Below are positions 36,937 to 44,539 of a stretch of 64,000 nt of DNA, in pieces; the first letter of the stretch is position 1; each line of letters opens with the position of its first letter. Origin of the DNA: Flavobacterium limnophilum. Its GTDB lineage: Bacteria > Bacteroidota > Bacteroidia > Flavobacteriales > Flavobacteriaceae. Location: NCBI RefSeq assembly GCF_027111315.2, contig NZ_CP114289.2, positions 744,001-808,000 on the forward strand. The letters are read 5' to 3'. The translations under genes were made by a program, and so were the position numbers. The notes under the pieces were generated by a model. The model worked only from the letters and a program-made list of their open reading frames with translations. It searched no databases and was not told the origin of the DNA.

Positions 36937-37057
36937 AATTGCCTCCCGCTTTAGCTGGAGGATTGTAAGATTGGCTTTAGCCAAAAGCAGCTAATTTTGG
37001 CTAAAGCCATTCCTAGTGATTGCAATTTTATACCTCCAGCTAAAGCTGGAGGCAATT
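36937..37057. repeat. Nested palindromic intergenic repeat
   Basis: Outer arms 36937-36961 and 37033-37057 (AATTGCCTCCxGCTTTAGCTGGAGG) match with one difference. Inner arms TTGGCTTTAGCCAAAA (36971-36986) and TTTTGGCTAAAGCCA (36995-37009) are complementary. The arms are themselves self-complementary, so the transcript could fold several ways. Lies inside the operon between GH2 and the CBM9-like gene. Confidence 0.75.
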
Positions 37058-37092
37058 TATTTTTAGAATACAATTTTAATTGAAAATCTGAT

Positions 37093-38169
37093 ATGAGATT
37101 AGATAAAAAACATATTTTAATAGTACTGCTGTTAGCAACGGTTCAAACTTGGTCACAAGACACCAGAAGTTTTAAGATTTTTCAATTTCCAGCCAACAAG
37201 ATTCCAACCATTGACGGCAATCCCGACGATTGGAAAATGGTTCCCATAAGCTATGTTGTGGGGATGGACCAGTTATGGGACGATAGCGGAAAACAACCCA
37301 AAGCCGATCCGAAAAATTTGGATGTAAGCGTAAAAGTAGCTTGGGTAAAAGGGCTGAATCGCTTGTATTTTTTATACGAAGCTTACGATAATTACTGGGA
37401 TTTTTCCTTGACGGGTTTGCACAACGACATCTTTGAAATCACGGTCGATGCCGATCAATCAGGAGGTCCTTTTATTGACCGATTTCATCCCAATAAAGCG
37501 TTGACAAACACAATGGATGCTTATTTTTCTTATCACGGTGTTCACGCTCAAAACTATCATATTTTCACGCCAGCCGAAGGCAAAGATTGGGCTTTGGCTT
37601 GGGGAAGCCAACCTTGGATAAAAGAATTACCCTATTCCAATGCGGCAACCAATTATAATTTCAAACCCGGAGAATCAGGGAAATTGACGTTGGAATTTTG
37701 GATAACTCCTTTTGATTATGCCGGAAATGATCCGTCAAGAGCCGTTGAATCTATTTTGACCGAGAATAAAAACATCGGACTTTGCTGGGCAATTATCGAC
37801 TATGACGATGTCAATAACGAAAAGAATAACGGCTTTTGGAACTTGTCGAAAGAGCACACGATGTACGGCAATGCCAATTATAGTTTGCCATTCAAATTGA
37901 TGCCTTTGGAAGCCGAATTCAAAAAAGCAATCGATGCAAAATGGACGTTCAACGCGGTGGACATGAACCGAAGAATGGTCGCTTTTATGGATAAATCGGA
38001 AGGTGAAATCAAATCTTGGAACTGGGATTTTGGTGATGGAACATTTTCATCCGAACAAAATCCTGTACATCAATACAAAGAAGCTGGAAAATACATTGTA
38101 GTTTTGAACATTGAAGGGCCAAAAGGGAAATCCAGAATGGCGAAAGTTTGGGATGTAGCAGTGAAATAA
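37093..38169 (+). CDS. CBM9-like sugar-binding protein with C-terminal PKD domain
   Basis: 358 residues. Signal peptide (MRLDKKHILIVLLLATVQTWSQ). Residues about 35-265 look like a CBM9/DOMON-type sandwich (IPTIDGNPDDWKMVP, RLYFLYEAYDNYWDFS, IFEITVDADQSGG). Residues about 275-358 are a PKD domain (IKSWNWDFGDGTFSSEQNP, HQYKEAGKYIVVLNI). No catalytic motif recognised, no lipobox, no T9SS tail, so probably periplasmic. Possibly a carbohydrate-binding accessory; substrate unknown. Part of the promoter D block, though separated from GH2 by a palindromic repeat. Confidence 0.75.
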   Translation: MRLDKKHILIVLLLATVQTWSQDTRSFKIFQFPANKIPTIDGNPDDWKMVPISYVVGMDQLWDDSGKQPKADPKNLDVSVKVAWVKGLNRLYFLYEAYDNYWDFSLTGLHNDIFEITVDADQSGGPFIDRFHPNKALTNTMDAYFSYHGVHAQNYHIFTPAEGKDWALAWGSQPWIKELPYSNAATNYNFKPGESGKLTLEFWITPFDYAGNDPSRAVESILTENKNIGLCWAIIDYDDVNNEKNNGFWNLSKEHTMYGNANYSLPFKLMPLEAEFKKAIDAKWTFNAVDMNRRMVAFMDKSEGEIKSWNWDFGDGTFSSEQNPVHQYKEAGKYIVVLNIEGPKGKSRMAKVWDVAVK

Positions 38170-38218
38170 AAAACCTAAAATATCAAAAACATAATTATTC
38201 AATCTATATAATAATATG

Positions 38219-38370
38219 TTTCCAACGGATTAAAATCCGTTGCTACAATATGTTGCGAGCCTATGGCTTTCTTACGTTAAAGTTCCGTAGGAACGATTTA
38301 TTTTGTAGCAACGGATTTTAATCCGTTGGAAATAGGAAATATTGAGCAAAAAAGTTCCGTAGGAACGATT
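38219..38370. repeat. Perfect 30-bp inverted repeat plus GTTCCGTAGGAAC direct repeats
   Basis: Arms 38219-38248 and 38303-38332 are exact 30-bp complements, each itself a near-palindrome (CAACGGATT AA AATCCGTTG). The 20-bp string AAAGTTCCGTAGGAACGATT occurs twice in direct orientation (38279-38298, 38351-38370). Composite of two repeat families between the CBM9-like and DUF4861 genes. Confidence 0.8.
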
Positions 38371-38406
38371 CATATTAAAATAATTTAAAATCAAAACAAA
38401 TTAAAG

Positions 38407-39696
38407 ATGTCAATTAAAATTAAGTTATATTTACCAGTAACCCTTACCCTCATTGGAATAGCCAATTGCAATGCCCAACAGAAAAAGCCAATTTCAACAA
38501 TTGTTTTATCGAATGCCTCTGATATTGAATTGATAGACAAGCCGATAATTATTAAACGAAATAGCATAGACAAAACAGGCACAGCTGTTGGGTTTCCAAT
38601 TTTAATATATAAAACAGACACTATTGCTAGTCAGGTCAACGATTTGGATGGCGATGGAAAATGGGACGAACTCTTTGTACTAGATAATTTTGCTGCCAAA
38701 GAAAAGAAAACGGTACAGCTAAAATGGGCAAATCAAGCTCCAAAATTCCCCATCAGAACCAGCGTGCGATTCGGAAAAAGAGAAGCCATGGATTTATCGG
38801 TACAACCAGCAACGGAGGAATCAGTTAATGCCCATCAAGTCTTTAAAAAGCTGGGATTCCAGAAATACCAAACCGACGGCCCTTCATGGGAAAATGACAA
38901 AGTAGGTTTCAGACATTATTTGGATGGACGAAATGCCAAAGATGTTTTTGGAAAAAAAACTCCCGCAATTACACCCGAAAATGTTGGAATTAACAGCCAA
39001 GGAGCAGTCGAAGACAATTATCACGTGATGCACGATTGGGGAAGAGATGTTTTTCCGGTGGGAAGTTCAGCTGGATTGGGCGGATATGCCTTGCTTGTCG
39101 ACAACGAAATCACCCGATTGGGAATTCTTGGCAACGATACTTTGAACAATATCGAAAAAACAAGCTTCAAAATTGTTGCCGAAGGCCCCGTAAATTCGCT
39201 CCTTAACTACACCTACAACAATTGGAAAGCTTCTGGAAACAACTATCAAGTAAACGAAACCACCTCTATTTGGCCAGGAATGTACGCCTACAAAAACAGC
39301 GTGAAAATAAAAGGAATCACGGGCAAAGAAACCTTATTGGTTGCCTTGTCCAACATCAACAACCAAAATGGACTGAAAGTGGTCGAAGTAGGTAAATGGA
39401 TATGCCTTATACAACACGACAATTTAACCTACAAACGCGAGTGGATTATGGGTACGGCGCTTATCATTCCCAAAAAAGACTATTTGGGCTATATCGAAGC
39501 ACCAAAAACGGGGCAATTAACGGATTCCTATTTTGCCAAAATGAAAATCGTGGAAAACACCTCTGCACGCTATTATGCCGTAGCCGGTTGGGAGTTAAGT
39601 GCCGACAAAAACTTTAAGGATGCCGCTTATTTTACCGATTATGTTACCAAGCTAGCTTCGCAATTGGCAATAGAAATAAGTGTAAAAGTACTGTAA
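38407..39696 (+). CDS. DUF4861 family protein
   Basis: 429 residues. Signal peptide (...LIGIANCNAQ); a cysteine occurs near the cleavage site, but the context reads better as an ordinary signal peptidase I site, so lipidation is uncertain. The body matches the DUF4861 family common in pectin loci: DLDGDGKWDELFVLDNF, GPSWENDKVGFRHYLDGRNAKDVF, YHVMHDWGRDVFPVG and SINPF-less sandwich strands. The His/Asp-rich DNYHVMHDWGRD segment could be an active site. The family's reaction is not known to me; position next to GH105 suggests a late step on rhamnogalacturonan oligosaccharides. Confidence 0.8.
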   Translation: MSIKIKLYLPVTLTLIGIANCNAQQKKPISTIVLSNASDIELIDKPIIIKRNSIDKTGTAVGFPILIYKTDTIASQVNDLDGDGKWDELFVLDNFAAKEKKTVQLKWANQAPKFPIRTSVRFGKREAMDLSVQPATEESVNAHQVFKKLGFQKYQTDGPSWENDKVGFRHYLDGRNAKDVFGKKTPAITPENVGINSQGAVEDNYHVMHDWGRDVFPVGSSAGLGGYALLVDNEITRLGILGNDTLNNIEKTSFKIVAEGPVNSLLNYTYNNWKASGNNYQVNETTSIWPGMYAYKNSVKIKGITGKETLLVALSNINNQNGLKVVEVGKWICLIQHDNLTYKREWIMGTALIIPKKDYLGYIEAPKTGQLTDSYFAKMKIVENTSARYYAVAGWELSADKNFKDAAYFTDYVTKLASQLAIEISVKVL

Positions 39697-39731
39697 ACCA
39701 ATCCCAATTTAAGGTCTTAATATTAAAAATT

Positions 39732-41084
39732 ATGAGACATTATCACATCCCGGTTGTAGCCTTGTTTTTTTTGGGCAGCCTAAGTTCAAGTATTGCTCAA
39801 ACCAATGATGCCACAACGCCATTGCACTTGATGCAACCTAATTATCCAACGCCTTATGTAGTTCCACAAAAAGAGGAAATAAAAACCGTTTTGGACAGAG
39901 TTTATACTTTTTTGGATAAAAATTCAGCCTCTAAAATTGTAAACGCAAATACAAAAGTAGCCGTAACTGATTATAAAAAAAGCAATGAAGACATCACTTT
40001 TGAGCCGGGTTCTTTTCGATTGACCAGCTACGAATGGGGAGTTACTTATGCGGGAATGCTTTTGGCCTCTAAAGCTACTGCCGACCCAAAATATGCCGAT
40101 TACACCAACAAAAGATTGCAATTAATCGCTGATATTGCTGCCAATTACAAAGAGCAAAACATCAAGGACAAGGATATGCTCAAAACGCTGCATCCCGAAG
40201 CATTGGATTTTGCAGGAGCGCTTTGTGCCGCCTTTATCAAAGCAAAACAAGAAGGTTTAAAAACCAATGCCGATCCGTTAATCAACAATTACATCGACTT
40301 TATCAGCAACAAACAATTTCGATTAACCGACGGAACTTTGGCACGAAACCGACCTCAAGACAACACCATTTGGCTCGACGACATGTTTATGAGCGTTCCA
40401 GCTTTGGCACAAATGGGGAAATATACAGGCAATGTGAAATATTTTGATGATGCCGTAAAACAAGTCAAGCAGTTTTCGGGTCGAATGTTCAACAAAGAAA
40501 AAGGAATTTACATGCACGGTTGGGTGCAATCAATGACCGATCATCCTCAGTTCCATTGGGCTAGAGCCAATGGTTGGGCAGTAATGACGATGGTCGAATT
40601 ATTGGAAGTTTTACCAAAAGACCATCCAGGATATGCCGGGGTTTTGGCACAATTGCAAGCCCACATCAAAGGATTGGCAAAATACCAGGACGGTACCGGT
40701 TTTTGGCACCAATTATTGGATAGAAATGATTCGTATCTCGAAACTTCGGCAACCGCAATTTACACTTATTCCATTGCCAGAGCGATAAATCGTGGTTATG
40801 TAGACAAAATGACTTATGCTCCAATGACGCTGTTGGCTTGGAATGCAGTGGCTTCCAAAGTGAATGACAAAGGCCAAGTGGAAGGAACTTGCGTGGGAAC
40901 CGGAATGGGATTTGACCCTGCTTTTTATTACTATCGTCCCATAAATGTATTTGCGGCTCACGGTTACGGCCCCGTTTTATTGGCTGGAGCAGAGGTGATT
41001 TTGTTGTTGAAAGACAATCAATTTGAAATCAATGATAGTTCGATTCAATTGAAAATTCCGGGTAAAAACAACCAACTCAAATGA
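39732..41084 (+). CDS. GH105/GH88-type unsaturated uronyl hydrolase
   Basis: 450 residues, longer than the first GH105 (374). Signal peptide (...GSLSSSIAQ). (alpha/alpha)6-barrel signatures: IWLDDMFMSVPALAQMGKY with the catalytic Asp pair (near 220), FHWARANGWAVMTMVELL (near 275) and GFDPAFYYYRPINVFAAHGYGPVLLAGAE at the end. Likely removes unsaturated uronic acid from lyase products. Two divergent GH105 genes imply different oligosaccharide lengths or side chains. Last gene of the promoter D block; a terminator follows 130 bp later. Confidence 0.88.
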   Translation: MRHYHIPVVALFFLGSLSSSIAQTNDATTPLHLMQPNYPTPYVVPQKEEIKTVLDRVYTFLDKNSASKIVNANTKVAVTDYKKSNEDITFEPGSFRLTSYEWGVTYAGMLLASKATADPKYADYTNKRLQLIADIAANYKEQNIKDKDMLKTLHPEALDFAGALCAAFIKAKQEGLKTNADPLINNYIDFISNKQFRLTDGTLARNRPQDNTIWLDDMFMSVPALAQMGKYTGNVKYFDDAVKQVKQFSGRMFNKEKGIYMHGWVQSMTDHPQFHWARANGWAVMTMVELLEVLPKDHPGYAGVLAQLQAHIKGLAKYQDGTGFWHQLLDRNDSYLETSATAIYTYSIARAINRGYVDKMTYAPMTLLAWNAVASKVNDKGQVEGTCVGTGMGFDPAFYYYRPINVFAAHGYGPVLLAGAEVILLLKDNQFEINDSSIQLKIPGKNNQLK

Positions 41085-41211
41085 AAATTAAAATCCTTTT
41101 ACTGGTTCTACAGGTATTCGTGAGAGATACAAAAAAATTAAACCATTAAGCTCATTAAGAAAATTAAGAATCATTGAGATTTACAGTTCTAAACTTTCTT
41201 TTTTTAAAAAC

Positions 41212-41248
41212 AAAATCCTCGAAAACTAGTGCTTTCGAGGATTTTTTT
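41212..41248. terminator. Bidirectional terminator between GH105 and GH2
   Basis: AAAATCCTCGAAA (41212-41224) pairs with TTTCGAGGATTTT (41233-41245) followed by T-run; serves the convergent GH105 (plus) and GH2 (minus) genes. Confidence 0.85.
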
Positions 41249-41263
41249 GTTTATTCATCAAGA

Positions 41264-44161
41264 TTATTTTACCTTATTCTGATTCGAATTGGGTTTCAAT
41301 TCATCCGGGCTGTCTTTGGTATAAGTCTTAAATTGTTCTTTTGACGGACTCATAAAAATATCCTGAATTACCTCCAAACTCAAACTGTTTTTTGGATTAA
41401 ATGCATCCGAATCCATATATTTTTGAAGCGACAAAAACAATTGTTTCGCCGCAGGTTTGTTCTCTAAATCGGGACTTAAATTAGCACTGCTTACGATAAT
41501 TTTTCCTTTCCCTACTTGTGCTTCAAAAACTAAAGCCAATCTGCGATTCATAAACCAAGTATCGATTGGTTGAACCAATGGGCGGAAATCAGCCGGGAAA
41601 TCTTCCAAATTCATTACTTGCGAGCGGTTTTGAATGTCCCACCATTGCAAATCAGAGTGAAAACTGGTCGGAAAATCTCCAAAAGCCGGACTTTTATCCT
41701 GAATCAACATTCCCGTAACGTGCGGCGGACGCATTTTAAACCAAGATGTATTCCAAAAAACAGGCAGAAAATGCATTTCGACTTCTTTGCCTTTGACAAT
41801 TTTTCCCGAGGCATTCAAGAATACTTTTCCTCCATTGTTCAACACTTCTTTGGCTTTTTCGTCCAACACTGTCGTGTAATAAATAGAAGGAGAAACGTCT
41901 ACTTTTTTGTCTGGATATACCCAAAAATCCCAATCGTTGGCAAAGTCGGTGCCATTGATTTTTACTTCCAGTTTTAATTTCGAACCTTCCTTGATTTCAG
42001 TCAATGGAAAACTTAAGTTTCCTACTAAGATTCCATTTCCATTTTCGAAAGTTTTGGCATCGAAACTTCCCGAAGAAAGTGTATTTCCCCTTTCGTTTTG
42101 AATTGTCCAACTGATAACAGCATTATTCAAAGGCGTTTTTCCGGAATGGAAAAGCGCTATTTCTGCCTTGAAAGTTTCAGTGTTGGTATAAACAAACTTT
42201 GAAATCTTTGCCAAAGGAACGGTGGAATTACAAAAACGAGAATATTCTTTGGCTGTCACATATCCTTTTTCTTGAAAAAAAGCATCCAGAACGCCCACTA
42301 AAGCCGTTCCTTGACCCGGAAAATCTTGCAATCCCAAGGCTTGAAAACCAGCATAACCCGGTGTTCTCAACATTTTTTCCATTTCGTTTTTATAACACAA
42401 AACTTGTAGTTTTCCAGAAGCATTCAAGAAATCTTTGCTTTGATTTGCCATATGGTGATCTTCCAAATCTTGGCGAAACATCTCGAAGTTTTTGGCTCTG
42501 TAAACGCCTGTGTATTTTTGGATTTCGTCGAAATTTGGAAATACACAATATTGACCTATTTCGTGAGCCACAAAAGGAACTTTGAACGGTGCAATTCCAG
42601 CACTAAAATCCGATTCAGTTTCTGGCATTTTTTCCCATTTCAAACCTCTAACTCCTCCACGCGACTGGTATTCAGCATTCGGAACAATTGGCCAACTTCC
42701 ACCAACCGACATTCCAGTGTAAACTCTTCGGTTGTCTTTTGCCTTCCAAAAATCAACAAATTCGTTGAGGTATTTCACCTGATTTCCTGCTGGCTCATTT
42801 CCTGCAGACAACATGGTAAAGGAAGCATAATTGCCGTACTCCTTTGCCATTCTCGTGGTTTCGTCATATAAAAACTTGTCCACTGGCTGACCCAATCCTA
42901 TTTTCGGACCGTGATTGGGCCAACTTGGGCCTTCGGGTTGCATATAAAGTCCTACTTTATCGGCTGCAATAAAAGCTGCTTCGGGTGGACACCAAGAATG
43001 AAAACGAACGTGGTTTAAACCATAAGACTTTATTTTCTTGAAAATAATTTCCCAAGCTTCAACTGTAGTTGCTGGATAACCCGTTAACGGAAATTCGCAA
43101 TTGTGAACCGTTCCTCTAAGAAAAACAGGATTACCATTGATTAAAAATCGGTTGCCTTCAATTTTGAATTCACGCATTCCAAAGGAAACAGTTTTGCTAT
43201 TTTTTAGTTCTTTGGAAGCTAGTTTTACTTCCAAGTTATACAAAGCAGGATCAAATTCGTCCCAAGTCAACATTCCTTTTCCAAAAGGCAGTTCGAGTTC
43301 TAATGTGTTTTCTCCCAACTTAGTCACCGCAATCTTGCTAGTAATGGCTTTGGTTTGGTCAGATGTCGCTGAGTTGAAACTTTTAGCCGTTATAGCAATT
43401 GTACCATTAAAATTATTTTGGGTGCTATTACTCACCGTGATTTTTACTCGGGCTTTTCGGTTTTTCAAGTCAGGAAAAATTTGAACATCATTTATATATA
43501 CTGGCGAACCAGATTCCAAATCAATTTTTCCGATGATGCCATTCCAGTTTCCTTGTGTGTGATCAGTTACGCTATGTGAATCGGGACCCACATTTATTTT
43601 TTTGATACTATTGTCAATTCGGATGGAAATTCGCTGTTTTCCCGGAACGAGATAGCCACTCAAATCATAAACGTGAGGTGCTACCAGCGAGTTTTGCAAA
43701 CCCACTTCCTTGTCGTTTACCCAAACTCGGGTTTCGATATGGGCTCTTTCCAAACGGAGCAAAATGCGTTGGCCTTTCCAATTTGCAGGAATGTTTACTT
43801 CTTTTTGATACCAAGCCGCACCAACATAATGTTTGGCTGGAGTCAACCAAAACGGAATGTGAATGTTTCCGGGTTGACGGTATTTTTCAAATCTTGGAAT
43901 AAAATAAAAAGAACTGTCATAAATTGAACCTGTCCATTTTGTTTTCAAGGTAATTTCGTCTCCTTTCAAGAATTCCGCCATCGAGCCGGGCAAATGGATT
44001 TCGTCCGAAAGATTCTTGTTGTACCATTTTTCATTGACCCCTTCATCATTTCGATCCATTTGGAAATGCCAACTGCCTTCCAAGTTGATTATTTCATCCT
44101 TGAAACTGCTAAAGAGGAACATTGCCACAAAAAGTAAGATGGCATAGCTGTATTTTTTCAT
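41264..44161 (-). CDS. GH2 glycosidase, large
   Basis: 965 residues from the ATG at 44161; the frame continues upstream to 44236, but the ATG at 44161 starts the signal peptide (MKKYSYAILLFVAMFLFSSF). Domain order: sandwich (INLEGSWHFQMDRND), Ig-like domain, TIM barrel with acid/base Glu in LSAGNEPAGN (near 457) and probable nucleophile in VAHEIGQYCVFP (near 532), then long C-terminal sandwiches. The PGSMAEF...AWYQKEV N-terminus differs from the two other GH2 here, so a different linkage is likely. Periplasmic. It has its own 379-bp upstream spacer with a palindrome and a possible CGGACAACTACGGA operator. Confidence 0.87.
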   Translation of the reverse strand: MKKYSYAILLFVAMFLFSSFKDEIINLEGSWHFQMDRNDEGVNEKWYNKNLSDEIHLPGSMAEFLKGDEITLKTKWTGSIYDSSFYFIPRFEKYRQPGNIHIPFWLTPAKHYVGAAWYQKEVNIPANWKGQRILLRLERAHIETRVWVNDKEVGLQNSLVAPHVYDLSGYLVPGKQRISIRIDNSIKKINVGPDSHSVTDHTQGNWNGIIGKIDLESGSPVYINDVQIFPDLKNRKARVKITVSNSTQNNFNGTIAITAKSFNSATSDQTKAITSKIAVTKLGENTLELELPFGKGMLTWDEFDPALYNLEVKLASKELKNSKTVSFGMREFKIEGNRFLINGNPVFLRGTVHNCEFPLTGYPATTVEAWEIIFKKIKSYGLNHVRFHSWCPPEAAFIAADKVGLYMQPEGPSWPNHGPKIGLGQPVDKFLYDETTRMAKEYGNYASFTMLSAGNEPAGNQVKYLNEFVDFWKAKDNRRVYTGMSVGGSWPIVPNAEYQSRGGVRGLKWEKMPETESDFSAGIAPFKVPFVAHEIGQYCVFPNFDEIQKYTGVYRAKNFEMFRQDLEDHHMANQSKDFLNASGKLQVLCYKNEMEKMLRTPGYAGFQALGLQDFPGQGTALVGVLDAFFQEKGYVTAKEYSRFCNSTVPLAKISKFVYTNTETFKAEIALFHSGKTPLNNAVISWTIQNERGNTLSSGSFDAKTFENGNGILVGNLSFPLTEIKEGSKLKLEVKINGTDFANDWDFWVYPDKKVDVSPSIYYTTVLDEKAKEVLNNGGKVFLNASGKIVKGKEVEMHFLPVFWNTSWFKMRPPHVTGMLIQDKSPAFGDFPTSFHSDLQWWDIQNRSQVMNLEDFPADFRPLVQPIDTWFMNRRLALVFEAQVGKGKIIVSSANLSPDLENKPAAKQLFLSLQKYMDSDAFNPKNSLSLEVIQDIFMSPSKEQFKTYTKDSPDELKPNSNQNKVK

Positions 44162-44190
44162 TGTGTTGTGTTTTATATTAATTGTATTTG

Positions 44191-44213
44191 TTATTTTGAT
44201 CCGTAGTTGTCCG
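44191..44213 (-). promoter_or_regulatory. Possible operator upstream of GH2
   Basis: Minus strand CGGACAACTA CGGATCAAAA, two CGGA motifs exactly 10 bp apart, 30 bp before the ATG. Resembles the CGGACAATC strings before rhaB and lutA and has the 10-bp period of the six main operators, but no TAnnTTTR follows at 18 nt. Confidence 0.3.
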
Positions 44214-44398
44214 ATAAAAAAAAATTCAAAGCTCATTTTTCAATGCTTAATTGAACTTAGCGAGGTTTTCTTTCGTTTTAGTTTGTTTTTTACTACTGTC
44301 TTGAGAATTTAATAAATAGAATTTGTTTGCAAAATTCATTTACAAACAATAAAAAATATTTCGTCCCTACAGGACTTTCTTACTCAAATACAATTCTA

Positions 44399-44457
44399 TT
44401 CTACCCATATATAGTCCCTAACGGGACTGTCCCGTTAGGGACTATATATGGGTAGAA
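44399..44457. repeat. 59-bp perfect palindrome
   Basis: Arms 44399-44427 and 44429-44457 are exact 29-bp complements around one central T (TTCTACCCATATATAG... with a GTCCCTAACGGGAC core). Related shorter GTCCC-TA-GGGAC strings lie at 44372-44386 and 44482-44497, so the GH35-GH2 spacer is a cluster of one repeat family. It may end the GH35 transcript. Confidence 0.85.
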
Positions 44458-44539
44458 ACAAAAAAGCAACACCAATCAAAATGTCCCGTAGGGACTATAT
44501 TTTATCATTTTTTTTAATGGTTTTAAGAGAAAAACAACC

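Noticed and set aside
44191..44213. Seventh member of the six-promoter regulon
   Set aside because: It has the 10-bp period but CGGA instead of CAGGA units and no TAnnTTTR 18 nt downstream; kept only as a weak separate motif.
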